A stretch of 64,000 nt of DNA from Bdellovibrionales bacterium. Its GTDB lineage: Bacteria > Bdellovibrionota > Bdellovibrionia > Bdellovibrionales > Bdellovibrionaceae. Position numbers and translations under genes: made by a program. Of this stretch, positions 37,961-48,371 are shown piece after piece (the stretch's first letter is position 1; each line of letters starts with the position of its first letter). Below the pieces are notes generated by a model. It was given only the letters and a program-made list of their open reading frames with translations, was not told where the DNA came from and searched no databases. The stretch lies in the NCBI GenBank assembly GCA_016713585.1, contig JADJOV010000025.1, positions 169,949-233,948 on the forward strand, read 5' to 3'.

Positions 37961-38416
37961 CTTCTCCTTTCTGCGACACCCTTTGCTCCCCGGTCATTAC
38001 TCGGTTCATCGCTCCTATGATGTCGTCTGAATTCCTGTGACTTCTCATCTCGGCTTCTCGCTTTGGAGACTTCTGGCTTCGTGCCAGTAAACCACAGGAC
38101 CTCCCACGTTTATGAAAGTGCTCTTATGAACATGCCGGAGCCTGCGCCCCCGGTAGCTAGAGATGAGCTCGCCTCATAGCGCTCATCCACTTTTCGTCTT
38201 CTCCACCTTTATCTAATGAATCGACAGCTACAAGTTATACCCTTTCGGGGTTTACGCCCATTCATCTCACCGATTCGGCCTGTTCACTCGACGATCTTCC
38301 GCTCTGATGAGTCGGTTACCCTTCACACCAGGAAGACGTCTTCACCTTGATTGGCTAGATTTTAAGGTTGTGACTTTTACATTTCACACGCTCCTTTCAC
38401 ACTTTGCGTGGCGCAC

Positions 38417-38720
38417 GATAGGAAGTTCAAAGCACCTGCTCTAGGGAAAGAATTGGAATTCTTCCGCATAGAGTTGCATTTCAAAGTTTTCAGGTTGGTT
38501 TGTTAAAAAAGGCAGCCATGACCACCGAAGTGCCATTAAGTTTTGGTTTACATTCTTTCCGTCTTGTTACTAGAAACGGCACCTTGGACATGACTGAACC
38601 TAAAGTGCTTCTTGAGGTTATACAGGCTGAAATTGCTAAACAGATTTTTCGAGAACCTGCCGGCTGACAATCAAATTGCTAGCTAGCAGCTGCAAATACC
38701 GCGGAACCACGCAATCAATA
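38417..38720. other. 5' flank of the older intron; little coding signal
   Basis: A 49-codon plus-strand frame (38518-38667, TEVPLSFGLHSFRLVTRNG..) has an ATG but no clear ribosome-binding site or family match. It could be a fragment of a larger gene. Otherwise nothing recognised. Confidence 0.35.
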
Positions 38721-39151
38721 TTATTTTTTGTCGATACAAGATTTAACAGGCTCACTTCCTATAGAGGCAGGATACATTCCCGCGAAACTTACCACAGCAG
38801 GATTTTTCGTTAAATGTTCCACATCCTTTCCACTTTTACCTGGGCCCATTCCAAAGGAAATAACTTGCGTCAATTCTTTCAAATACTGATCACTCGCATC
38901 TTTTCTAAGAGTTTCGGAACTAAAAATACAGATACAAATTTTGAAATTTGGTCCTTAGCTTGCAATTTAGCGGCTTCATTTGCGTCTGCTAGCAAGCTTC
39001 TCGGAAGATCTTTTTCGCAAGCTGATCTAAGTTCTTGGATTGACGATTCTTTAATCTGTCCAAACGCAAGTCCGTTAGAAATGAGAATACAGATTAAAAA
39101 CATAAGTTTTCCTAGAATGCGTTCAATTAAAGTAATTTTAAAATTTTTCAT
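38721..39151 (-). CDS. Exported protein, unknown (one frameshift)
   Basis: Signal peptide LGKLMFLICILISNGLAFG, then helical ELRSACEKDLPRSLLADANEAAKLQAKDQIS. The first frame stops at 38879. One more A in the A4 run near 38901 continues it as EKDASDQYLKELTQVISFGMGPG..GSEPVKSCIDKK to 38721. Two Cys may pair. Start taken at 39151, after which the signal peptide begins. Unrecognised family. Confidence 0.6.
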
Positions 39152-39494
39152 ACAGAAGTATCGGCAAATCATTTTAGAACTTTAGCGGATAGGAATAACA
39201 AAATATATTCAAGCACATTTGGTTTAGAATTCAATTATATTAGGATACCGGATCAATTCAGCAGGAAGTTTGATATTGCCTAGTTTTCAGTGGGGTTGCA
39301 AGATTCCCTGTCAATTTTGAAGACTCACTATAGCAGACACGATGAATCTATCAGAAAATGTGAGTTCATGACACAAAAGATGTGCGTGTTTTGTGAAATT
39401 CCTAAGTAAATCCAGGAGCCTGCTGCGCTTTAACTCGGTGGTTTTGTTTTATTCAAATCACAGGTAAATCTTTAAACAGCGGGCTGGGATCATG
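39152..39494. other. Gene-free stretch
   Basis: AT-rich, no open frame of note. Contains the second copy of CACAGGTAAATCTTT (near 39459) just outside the IS91-like fragment. Confidence 0.4.
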
Positions 39495-40417
39495 GGGGAT
39501 AAGAAATTCAATAGGGGTTTTCGTGTAATCTCAAAAGTATCAAACACCCCTAAAAAGGTGGTTGCTGGTATATTTCCACACCCATGGGCGGAAATTTCAA
39601 CGAGATTTTGATGGATTTTCGATTGTGAGGCGTCCGTAGCGGTTGGTCTTGTGATGATTTACGGCCAAGTTTGACCATTTGACAAAAGGGTGCCGTGACC
39701 AATGGGATTGGTTTTGTGAATTGAGGTTAATAATCAGGGAAGTCTTGACTGAAGAGGTCAGATTGTTCGCAGTCTGGAGGGCCTCTGGCGGATGCAGTCG
39801 TGGTGGGGTGGACGGAAGTCCTAAGTGATTGAGAATTTTACTAATGACGGCAGGATCTTCAATGGCGCTGATGATTCGGACTTTTCCACGGCATTTTGGG
39901 CAGATAGTGATATCGATATCGAAAACCCGCTTCAGGAGGTTGGCCCATGGGATTCGGTTTGACTTCTTTGCGTGGCTTTTTTTTGTCGTTGCTGGCCCGC
40001 GACTTGAGTGAGTCTATTTTAGCCTTGGAGCCTGCCGGGACGATCTGTTTTCTAAATTTGTAGTGGGGGGCTAAGACTCCGTGATATCTTGTCAGATGGA
40101 TTTTGGGTCGTGGAATGAGGGCAGCGAGGCGCTCCATAAACTCCATGGGGAGTGAATTTGACGGCAAGGGTGCCATCACTCCATGGTTTCTTGAGTCTGT
40201 AGATGATTTCCCCTCTGACGTTGGTGGAGAGTCTTTCTTCGGAGAGCGCAGGTCTGGCAATGTATCGGCAAATCTTTTCGAGTTTTTCTCGTTCTTGCGC
40301 TTTGGTGGCAACTCCTGCGTGAAGAGAGAAGCCTGAGTTCTTGGCGACTAGGCCTGATGTCGAATTGTGATCCCCGTCTGGAAGTGCCTTTAACACCAGG
40401 GCTTTCTTGCCCTGGTA
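39495..40417 (-). mobile_element. IS91-like element, 3' fragment (copy A)
   Basis: Minus orientation. It contains the last ~230 codons of the transposase in two frames (CRYIARPALSEERL; RRY..ITICPKC-type zinc motif near the end) and the common 105-bp terminal block, ending CTTATCCCC at 39495. The 5' break at 40417 lies inside the coding region (GGGCAAGAAAGCCC) and abuts an intron fragment. Confidence 0.8.
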
Positions 40418-40592
40418 CAAAGAAATTTTAGACAAACACCCACTGGTGTTTCCTAAAATCAAGATCCAGTACCAAGATTTAAGCACATTCGCCAGGTTGT
40501 AAATATCCTCTTTTCTGAAGAGCCGTGTGCGGGAAATCTGCCAGCACGGTTCTGTGGTGGGATCCAGTCAGTAATGGCTGGGTCTACCCGAT
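40418..40592 (+). mobile_element. 3' fragment of the older group II intron (empty-site copy)
   Basis: It encodes the RT C-terminus EILDKHPLVFPKIKIQYQDL..FARL-stop, then an uninterrupted domain V (40519-40552) and domain VI ending CTACCCGAT at 40592. More than 90% identical by eye to the minus-strand copy (34620-34760 plus 32632-32672). This shows the intron before the group IIC insertion. Truncated at its 5' end by, or during, the IS91-like insertion. Confidence 0.85.
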
Positions 40593-40604
40593 CTCTGGTC
40601 TGAA

Positions 40605-42410
40605 TCAATTTGAACTCCTATAGCTAGTTCCGCGGAAACAGCATGTGATCTTTGTATTAGGATTGCGGGCAATGCTTTCAGCGCAAGTGTTTTCTGCCAT
40701 TGATCGAGAAATTGAAGCAGTATGAATTCCGAGACCAGAGGCACTACATGTGCTCGATCCAAAAACGATGTCACTTCGACCTGCCGTTCCAGCGGGTTGA
40801 TACTTATAGGACATTCCATTGAAGCAGCAGTTGACTTCCGAATTGGAGTTCTTTGCCATATTTGTGGCACAAGTTGACTCAGCACTGGATCTGCCTATGG
40901 AAGGGGTGGAATACCCCGTCCTGAAGTTTCGCAGCTTGAGGTGCCAAATGAAATATCACTTCTTCCGGTCGTGGTTTCGTTGCTTGTTTTATAGATGAGG
41001 TTATCAAAACAACAGGAGATCTTGGCTGTGGGATTGTTCGATATGTTAATATTGCAACTGGCCTCAGCATCTGGACGAGAAATAGAAGCGGTATGAACCC
41101 CAGGTCCAGACGTGGAACATGTGGAAGAGCTGAAACAGATGTCACTTCGGCTGCTTTCAAAATCTGACATACTCAATTCGTCACAGAACTGGCGAAATTT
41201 ATTGCTGCGCGGGATGCTACGAGGAGCTGGAAAGAGACTCACGTCCCCACCCAGCTCAGAGACTTTGGAAGAAATGCTTCCGCGATCGAATTTCAAATTT
41301 CGAGCGACAAGGTAACTAGCAGTATTATCTAGAATTCTCTTCGACTGAGCATCTCCTCCGAGCAAGCTAAATAGACCTTCGATTGCATTCAACGAAGATT
41401 GAACTTGGCCTGTTTTTCGATGGAAAATCGACGGATCCAAGCGCCCTTGCACCAATTTTCGGATAAGAAAAGTCAATCGATCTTCTTCATCAAAAGTGTC
41501 TAAGAAATTGCAATTAATAGCTTTTGAAAGGTTTATTATACCGAGCATCGGTTGCAAAGTATAGATATGATATGAATGCGCCTTCTTGCCTCGCGTAATT
41601 TCGAGTGGAAGATATCCGTTTTCGTCAGGACTGGATGAGTCAGCAGTGATTTCATTGATTGCAATATCAAAAATTTCTTTCCCTTTTTTAAAGTAAGAGT
41701 CCCGTTGGGTCACAAGCCCAAAGTCAGTCAGAGCAAATCCCTTCCAAACATTCTTATTATGTCCGAGCATCTCGGGATTCGTTGCGTTGATATCGGCCAA
41801 AAGATGGTCACCTCGCCGTTTAAAAATAATTCAAAATAAAATCCAAATGACCCAGTTCTTTAGCGCGCACCTTGACGGTTGGAAGTTTCAGATAATTGGC
41901 AGCAATTGCCCCGAGATACCAGGCCGTAATTGCCTCGCTACCATCTATGTTTTTTACGTCAGCAAGAGCATCTGACTGCGCCCAAACTAAAATTGTGTTC
42001 ACGACACAAAGAACGTTGGCGCTGTCAGCCGCTTGAACTGTTGCCAAATTGAGATCGCTTAGAGCACTTCTTAGTGGTAGAATTGTACGGACATACTCTC
42101 GGTACTTGGAACATAAGTAGGTGCTTCGATCCACATAGAAACTAGAAATAGTCACGGCCTTTGGTGGTTTGACGATAGGTTTAGAGCATCCAGAAACAGA
42201 TACCCGCTCGACGTCCTTCATCCAATCATCCCTTTCTTCTTCTACAAAACAATTATTGGGATAGTCCGCCGTGGTCGGAATAGAACTCAAACTGGAGGCA
42301 TAATCATTAGGCCCAAGTCTAGCGAAGGCAGGTGCCGTAAATATCAGCAAGCTGGCGATAGTCGCTCGAAAATTTTTCCTCAAAACAATGTGCCGCAAAT
42401 CGAACCCCAT
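40605..42410 (-). CDS. Alginate-lyase-like secreted protein with three Cys-rich C-terminal repeats (two frameshifts)
   Basis: Signal peptide ending TAPAFA, start 42410 after GGGGAG. The N-terminal domain covers LCSKYREYVRTILPLRSAL, ANYLKLPTVK, then after a one-T shift at ~41826 ADINATNPEMLGHNKNVWKG and GYLPLEITRGKKAHSYHIYTLQPM. It resembles alginate_lyase (PF05426) enzymes, with the N-N/HNxxxW and RG..YHxY blocks. The C-terminus carries three ~57-residue units: GRSDI.FGSSTCS.SG.GIHTASISR..AE..C..., each with a CCF motif. One indel near 40905 splits unit 2. The repeats look like an extracellular binding module. Probably a secreted polysaccharide lyase. Confidence 0.65.
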
Positions 42411-42588
42411 TTGAACTCCCCTTAATTGCTGTCCCCTGATTCGTATGAGGATATGCAAAAAATATAATATCCTACTTTGAGACTTTTTCTATTCCCGGAT
42501 TGTTAGATAGGAATCCTCTCTCCCTCTATCAAAATCTTGACTGCCAAGATTTTGGGCGAAATCCATAAGTTAGACGTTTCTGATTGGC

Positions 42589-42831
42589 CTAGGCCACACT
42601 CCATTTTTTGGGAGCTTCTGGTCGACATCCAGTGACATGAACCAAGGGACCCAGCCCGGGCAATTTGCCACCTTTCTTAAAATCAAAGCCATTTTCAAAG
42701 TAGACTCTGTAATTCAGCGTATATTCATTAGCCACTACAAATCCTTTCCTAAATACTAATCGCTTACTTCCCTCGTCTGTCATGTTTTCTGATGCAAGTT
42801 CAATACCTGTGGCAAAGCTTGAACATTTCAA
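42589..42831 (-). pseudogene. PL14-like polysaccharide lyase fragment
   Basis: 80 codons with YRVYFENGFDFKKGGKLPGLG and TGCRPEAPKKWSV, the hallmark strands of PL14-like alginate/glucuronan lyases. The frame stops where family members continue into RLMW. Neighbour of the alginate-lyase-like gene, so this was probably an alginate-degradation locus now broken by mobile elements. Confidence 0.65.
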
Positions 42832-43432
42832 CGGAATTTTAAAAAAGTTTCTCTATTTGGAATGATTTAAGTATGGATTCGAGAAAATATTGATGTTTGC
42901 TTTAAACTCGCCTGTCTATTGAAACATCGATTGCTTAAATGATCTTTATCATCGAATTCTTAGTGAGTTTGGATGCTTACAAAATAATCTCTTTTTGATT
43001 CGCGATAAGTTCAACAGAGGTCTCAATAGAGTCACTCTGAATTTTTTGCACTTCTAGACCTAAAGCAGTATCTCCGCTGTGGTATCCTTGCTCATGGATT
43101 CTTACGAGCCAAATGTGAGTCCTGCAACTTCGAGCGGCTGGTGGCATTGACCTGTAAGACATACTGCTGTAGTCCGCAGAATTATTTCATGAAGTTCAGC
43201 GCATCAATTTGAACAATTCTTTAAACAGAGTGCTATAGGCTGGACGAAAGACTGGCGTAGATAAGCTCTTAGTGCTTTTTAATACAGGGCGGAAGCTTTC
43301 GCCTCCGCCCCGGGTTATCTTAAATTTGCGAAAGACAAAACAACCACCCTCAGAATAGCAGACAAACACGAAGCAGCAAAATATCTTTCTGCAAGCGAGG
43401 CCTATTTAGCCAATGAGAGTCATTATCGCTCA
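42832..43432. other. Mostly non-coding; hairpin at 43293-43317
   Basis: A minus-strand frame at 42977-43162 has no recognisable family and may be part of the lyase remnant. GGGCGGA..TCCGCCC forms a 7-bp stem just left of the transposon genes and may mark its left boundary region or a terminator without a T-run. Confidence 0.35.
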
Positions 43433-43801
43433 ATGAATTTTGATGGGTGGCCAAAGCTTGCGGCTAGTTGCCTCTATTGCGGAGCGCCAGATTGTGCAAT
43501 TTATAAGGGGTATTACATTCGCTATTTGGCGTGTCCAGAGCTTGAGTTTTTAGGATGGATCGCCATCCGTACTTGGTTGTGCAAAACCTATGGGATCAGG
43601 TTTTCACTGATTCCTAGTTTTATCGCTCGATCTAAGAAGTTTTCTGTCTATGGTATCCTGAGCCTACAAGAGTCCTATCGACTAAATAAGCATGATTTAC
43701 AAAAAGCCATCGATGCAACTATGGACAGCCTGGACGAGGAGTTTTATCTGCCGCAGGCTTCGGCGCTGAGGTACTTATCCTATCAATGTTTACCACCATG
43801 A
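43433..43801 (+). CDS. Zinc-ribbon protein of the DDE transposon (DUF6431-like)
   Basis: 122 residues. CLYCGAPDCAIYKGYYIRYLACPE..GWIAIRTWLCKTYGIRFSLIPSFI is a zinc-ribbon pattern seen in short proteins that accompany DDE transposases. It overlaps the upstream region of the transposase gene. Probably an accessory or DNA-end-binding subunit. Confidence 0.6.
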   Translation: MNFDGWPKLAASCLYCGAPDCAIYKGYYIRYLACPELEFLGWIAIRTWLCKTYGIRFSLIPSFIARSKKFSVYGILSLQESYRLNKHDLQKAIDATMDSLDEEFYLPQASALRYLSYQCLPP

Positions 43802-43902
43802 TTGGCTTTTTGGAGCGCCCCTTGTCACAAGCCGAGAAGGTGAAAATCGCAATAAGTTTTGTGATCTATAACGACGCTTCAACCAAAAAAGGTGGTGTTT
43901 TT

Positions 43903-45162
43903 ATGGACCCTAAGACAGCTGAATCGATTGGACTACTGAGGCATCAGATAATTTCTCCGGTGTTGATGGAGACCACGAAGGCTCAAATGGATTACTTTTG
44001 CCGAATGGCAGAGAAGGAGTTCGATGTTCCTGGGCGAGGCCCCCGGCGCTATGGCGCCAGCACGATGAAGGGCTGGTTGCACCAGTACCGCAAGAAGGGT
44101 TTTACAGCATTGGTGCCTAAGTGCCGCAAGGATAAGGGCAAGTATCGGATTCTTGAGAGTGATACTCGGGAAAAGCTCCGCAGCGCTAGGACTGATCGAC
44201 TCAATATGAGTTGTGTGCAGTTTTACGATGTCTGTTTGGAAGAAGGAATGCTGGGAAAGCCCCCAATCGGTCTAGAAACTTTGCGACGGTTTTTACGTCT
44301 GGAGGGACTCTACAAGAAGCGGGAGTCGACTCCACGCAAGAAATTTGAGATGCGTTACTTTGGCGAGCTTTGGACTTGTGACTTTATGCATGGCCCGCAG
44401 GTCAGCGCCGAGGGGGCTAAGCGCAAGCAGAAGGCTATTTTATTTGCCATTATTGATGATCACTCGCGAATGATTGTTGGTGCGAAGTGGGCCCTGGGTG
44501 AGGACACAAGGGCCATTGAAACTGTTTTCAAAGAAGCTATACTGAGTTTTGGGCAGCCTGACCGACTTTACTGCGACAATGGCAGTGCTTTTTCCAGCCA
44601 TTATCTAGATCGGTGCTGTGCGAAGCTTGGGATTGGCCTTGTTCACTCAAAGCCCTACGACTCGCCCTCTCGGGGTAAAATCGAGCGCTTTTTTAGAACC
44701 GTCAGGGAGCGTTTTTTATCCTCGCAAGCCGACATCTCCATCGAGGGTCTAAATCAATCCTTTAGTCGTTGGCTGAGAGAAAAATACCATCACCATCATC
44801 ATACCGGAATCAACACCAGACCTATTGATCGCTACAGTGACTCGGTTAAGAAATACCCCCGTCGAAGAGTGGATGCAGAAATCCTTGAGGATCACTTTTT
44901 AGTGGCTGTGACCAGGACTGTGAATAAAGATGCCACAGTGTCCTTACGAGGAGAAGTGTTTGAAGTCCCGCCCCAGTATATTGGGCGCAAGGTGGAACTG
45001 AGGTTCTCGCAGGACAATCTCTCTGATGTTTTTTTATACGATGGCGATACCAGGGTCTGCAAAATCCAGCTCGTTGACAGTCAACTTAATGGCAAAATTT
45101 ATGAACCCAGTCCAAGAATATCCAACGTTGCCCTGCACGAGTCCTCGGGAGGTGTCAGATGA
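43903..45162 (+). CDS. DDE (rve-type) transposase
   Basis: 419 residues from ATG 43903 (MDPKTAESIGLLRHQIISP, the usual family N-terminus); an in-frame start at 43786 overlaps the preceding gene. HTH region RRYGASTMKGWLHQYRKKGF, then the rve catalytic core: D in LWTCDFMHGP, D in LYCDNGSAF and E in PSRGKIERFF. The C-terminal Mu-type beta domain is ATVSLRGEVFEVPPQYIGRKVELR. Overlaps the ATPase gene by 4 bp. A transposase paired with an AAA ATPase is the TniA/TniB-like arrangement. Confidence 0.9.
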   Translation: MDPKTAESIGLLRHQIISPVLMETTKAQMDYFCRMAEKEFDVPGRGPRRYGASTMKGWLHQYRKKGFTALVPKCRKDKGKYRILESDTREKLRSARTDRLNMSCVQFYDVCLEEGMLGKPPIGLETLRRFLRLEGLYKKRESTPRKKFEMRYFGELWTCDFMHGPQVSAEGAKRKQKAILFAIIDDHSRMIVGAKWALGEDTRAIETVFKEAILSFGQPDRLYCDNGSAFSSHYLDRCCAKLGIGLVHSKPYDSPSRGKIERFFRTVRERFLSSQADISIEGLNQSFSRWLREKYHHHHHTGINTRPIDRYSDSVKKYPRRRVDAEILEDHFLVAVTRTVNKDATVSLRGEVFEVPPQYIGRKVELRFSQDNLSDVFLYDGDTRVCKIQLVDSQLNGKIYEPSPRISNVALHESSGGVR

Positions 45163-45955
45163 TCGAAGCTCATTTTGGGTTTAAAAAGATGCCTTTCCCG
45201 AAAGAAATAAAAACCTCACTGATGTTTGAAAGCTTTGATATCAAGGAAAGCTTCACACGGCTACAGCTACTCAAGCAAAGTCGGGGGATCTTCTGCATGA
45301 CTGGGGAGCCCGGGGCCGGCAAGACCAGTGTACTCAGAAAGTTTGTTGAAAACCTCAACCCGCAAACCCATACACATTGCTATACGCCGCACTCGACGAT
45401 CAACCGCAATGATCTTTATCGGCAGATCAACTCGCTGTTAAATCTTCCCAATCGTATCAGAAAAGTGGACCTCTTTGCGCAGATCCAGAAGGGGATCACC
45501 GATCTTTACGAGCACCAAGGAAAACTCCTGTGATCATTCTAGATGAGGCCCACCTGATGGATCATGAGACTCTGCAGGAGCTCATTTTGATCACTAACTT
45601 CCAGATGGACTCAAAGGTGCCATTTTTGTTAATACTGATCGGCCAGCCGGAGTTCAGAGAAACTCTTAAGCGTCGGATGCATGAGCCTCTCGCCCAACGG
45701 ATTACACTTCGTTATCACATGGCTGGGTTCACTTCAGATCACGAAGCTAAAGACTATGTGACTCACCACCTAAAACTTGCAGGCAGAAGCGATCCTGTCT
45801 TTGACGAATCGTCATACCCAATTTTAAATCAATTGGGGCAGGGACTGCCGCGAAAGATTGGCAACCTAGCCATCGGGGCAATGACCCTAGCGATGGTCAA
45901 ACGAGAGCAATTAATCTCCTCTGATCACATCATCCAATCGTCATCCGGAATCTGA
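45159..45955 (+). CDS. ExeA/TniB-like AAA ATPase of the transposon (one frameshift)
   Basis: Begins IEAHFGFKKMPFPKE (ExeA-like). Walker A is TGEPGAGKTS; Walker B ILDEAHLM lies in the second frame; sensor region LILIGQPEFRETL. The frames meet at CTGTGATC (45530): one more G gives LLVIILDEAH. A single ATPase that selects targets and activates the DDE transposase is the sensible reading, not two genes. Confidence 0.85.
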
Positions 45956-45957
45956 CA

Positions 45958-46188
45958 ATGAGAAATCAATACATAATCGATCTTAAAGATCTCAAGCGCA
46001 TCCGAAAAATGCTGACCCTGGCCGAGACAGCTATCGCCGAGATCATAATGGTTAAACAAATAAAACTTGCTCCAAGCAACGATCTCGGATCGGCACAAAC
46101 CGACCTCATCGAAGCCAAGTGGCAAACTGGCTACCAGCTCAATTTATTTGAGCAGACCGGCCTCACCGAAAAAGAGTGTGAATTTTAA
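45958..46188 (+). CDS. Small protein of the DDE transposon
   Basis: 76 residues directly after the ATPase: LKDLKRIRKMLTLAETAIAEIIM, then polar tail. Position and length suggest an accessory of the transposon. No family recognised. Confidence 0.5.
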   Translation: MRNQYIIDLKDLKRIRKMLTLAETAIAEIIMVKQIKLAPSNDLGSAQTDLIEAKWQTGYQLNLFEQTGLTEKECEF

Positions 46189-46555
46189 ACATTGCAAGAA
46201 GGATAGGGCTCTGCGGAAGCGCAACCCGAGCAGCTTGCATGGGTGGCAAGTCTTGGTCCCCATGGATGGGGGCCACTTCCCTTCCCTCTGCGATATAAAT
46301 ATCAGTTGCCACCCATAGGGCGAAAAACTTTTCCACAAAACCACATAGCTGAAATAATCTTTGATCAAAATCAGGCCCTAAAAAGGCTTAAACATTCCTG
46401 CGGAAAACCTCTCGGAGCCAAGCGTTGAACCACCAAAACGGTGCCATTACTGTTCCCAAAAAGGTTCAAATAATCTCGCATTTTTTGTGTAAATTAATGT
46501 TGTGGGCTACAACTGCCCCTCCTTTGTTCATGGTGTGATTTACTAATTTATGACC
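46189..46555. other. Probable right end of the DDE transposon; non-coding
   Basis: No gene seen. GGGTGGCAAGT and its near-complement TTGCCACCC occur 70 bp apart (46233, 46308). No clear terminal repeat could be matched to the left side. Confidence 0.35.
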
Positions 46556-46871
46556 TCATACAAATATCTGCCAACGTCGTCGTATCGATTTGAGTCTACC
46601 GGTATCTCGCCATTTGTATACCGTCCATCGTCCAACACCAAATTTTTCGCAAATTTCTCCAATTTCAAGTAAGCCACGCTTTCTAAGCCGAGTGTGGTAG
46701 GAATGAATATTGTAAGCCCTACGAATGACCGAGACCCTTCTGGTGTCAAAGTGTTTGTTGGTCCCTGACATAAATCCTCTATCGTTTAGAATTTGTGCGG
46801 CTTCTCCGTCAGTGTGGGTGTCGAGGAGCTTGTCAATTTCAGCAATGACTTCGGGACTGTGTTTTTTTTTC
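46556..46871 (-). pseudogene. Serine-recombinase/HTH C-terminal fragment
   Basis: PEVIAEIDKLLDTHTDGEAAQILNDRGFMSG..FDTRRVSVIRRAYNI and LLEIGEICEKFGVGRWTVYKWRDTG. Two HTH-like segments seen at the C-terminus of some serine recombinases and transposon proteins. Its 5' part is lost where the IS91-like copy B starts. Confidence 0.6.
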
Positions 46872-48183
46872 CAGTCCACGATCTCATGCTATTACCGAGC
46901 TCAAGCAAGCCTTTCCAAATCCAAAGCGATGACCGGATCCGTGACCTTGATCCAGCGCTTTGGGGGTAGTCTCGCCGTCAACCCTCATTTTCATTCACTT
47001 TTTATCGACGGCACCTATGAGCTCAATGATCAAAAAGAACCCTCGGACTTTCACTCTTGCCCGACGCCAAAAGTTCGTGATCTAGAACCCGTCCTTGCCA
47101 AGATCATCAAGAGAATCATCAAGCATCTCCAGAAAGCAAAGATCATCGTTAAAGACGAGAACTCGCACTTTCAATACCAGATGCCAGATCAGGAATCCTT
47201 CTCCATCCTCCAGGCAAGCTCTATCACCTACCGTTTTGCCACAGGTCCCTCCAAGGGCAAGAAAGCCCTGGTGTTAAAGGCACTTCCAGACGGGGATCAC
47301 AATTCGACATCAGGCCTAGTCGCCAAGAACTCAGGCTTCTCTCTTCACGCAGGAGTTGCCACCAAAGCGCAAGAACGAGAAAAACTCGAAAAGATTTGCC
47401 GATACATTGCCAGACCTGCGCTCTCCGAAGAAAGACTCTCCACCAACGTCAGAGGGGAAATCATCTACAGACTCAAAAAACCATGGAGTGATGGCACCCT
47501 TGCCGTCAAATTCACTCCCATGGAGTTTATGGAGCGCCTCGCTGCCCTCATTCCACGACCCAAAATCCATCTGACAAGATATCACGGAGTCTTAGCCCCC
47601 CACTACAAATTTAGAAAACAGATCGTCAAGCAAGTCGTCCCGGCTGACTCCAAAGCTAAAACAGACTCACTCAAGTCAATGGCCAGCAACGACAAAAAAA
47701 GCCACGCAAAGAAGTCAAACCGAATCCCATGGGCCAACCTCCTGAAGCGGGTTTTCGATATCGATATCACTATCTGCCCAAAATGCCGTGGAAAAGTCCG
47801 AATCATCAGCGCCATTGAAGATCCTGCCGTCATTAGTAAAATTCTCAATCACTTAGGACTTCCGTCCACCCCACCACGACTGCATCCGGCCAGAGGCCCT
47901 CCAGACTGCGAACAATCTGACCTCTTCAGTCAAGACTTCCCTGATTATTAGCCTCAATTCACAAAACCAATCCCATTGGTCACGGCACCCTTTTGTCAAA
48001 TGGTCTAACTTGGCCGTAAATCATCACAAGACCAACCGCTACGGACGCCTCAATATCGAAAATCCATCAAAATCTCATTGAAATTTCCGCCCATGGGTGT
48101 GGAAATATACCAGCAACCACCTTTTTACCGGTGTTTGATACTTTTGAGATTACACGAAAACCCCTATTGAATTTCTTATCCCC
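46872..48183 (+). mobile_element. IS91-like element, 5'-truncated (copy B)
   Basis: Begins inside the transposase at CAGTCCACGATC and continues to the terminal CTTATCCCC. Shares nearly every base with copy D over 1.3 kb. The transposase C-terminal ~355 codons are uninterrupted here, making this the best reading of that region. Confidence 0.85.
46875..47951 (+). pseudogene. IS91-family transposase, C-terminal 355 codons
   Basis: Contains the HUH-like NPHFHSLFIDG, CRYIARPALSEERL, LKKPWSDGT, IPRPKIHLTRYHGVLAP and the terminal ICPKCRGKVRIISAI zinc-like motif, typical of IS91/ISCR Y2 transposases. It lacks the N-terminal zinc ribbon. The open frame extends upstream to 46725, but that part is antisense to another gene and is not transposase. 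Confidence 0.85.
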
Positions 48184-48196
48184 TGATACGCTCAGT

Positions 48197-48246
48197 CGGT
48201 CAAAATCGCTGTGTAATTAAGGGCGGCCAAAGTCGCTGTGTAGTTA
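48197..48246. repeat. Two 23-bp direct repeats, IS-end-like
   Basis: CGG(T/C)CAAA(A/G)TCGCTGTGTA at 48197-48219 and 48224-48246, three mismatches. Closely spaced transposase-binding repeats of this kind occur at IS21-family ends; no IS21 gene is present here. Confidence 0.5.
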
Positions 48247-48371
48247 CACTGTTGTCTACTTTCGATACACCTGTACAGCCAACTGGCGCTCAATTTTTAC
48301 CCTCTCCAACTATCACACATGGTGAATGGAATACGTTTTGCAATGCAATTGTATATAATCGAGGAGTTTTT

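Larger units (their letters stand above)
32632..38416 (-). mobile_element. Older group II intron, twice interrupted
   Basis: Minus strand. The 5' end GTGCGCC is at 38416 and the 3' end CTACCCGAT at 32632. Remove the two insertions (35340-37242 and 32673-34619) and about 1.93 kb remains, normal for an ORF-bearing group II intron. It holds a reverse-transcriptase gene (37960 to 34670), a domain V reading GAGCCGTGTGC..GCACGGTT-C, and domain VI. The 3' part is confirmed by a second, uninterrupted copy at 40418-40592. Its RT carries further small indels, so it is no longer self-sufficient. The 5' boundary rests on the GUGYG rule alone. Confidence 0.8.

Noticed and set aside
38814..39185. Plus-strand ORF opposite the exported protein
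   Set aside because: The minus strand has a signal peptide and continues after one homopolymer correction; the plus ORF has no family or ribosome site.
46725..46874. Upstream extension of the copy B transposase frame
   Set aside because: It is antisense to the HTH fragment and unrelated to the transposase N-terminus seen in copy D.
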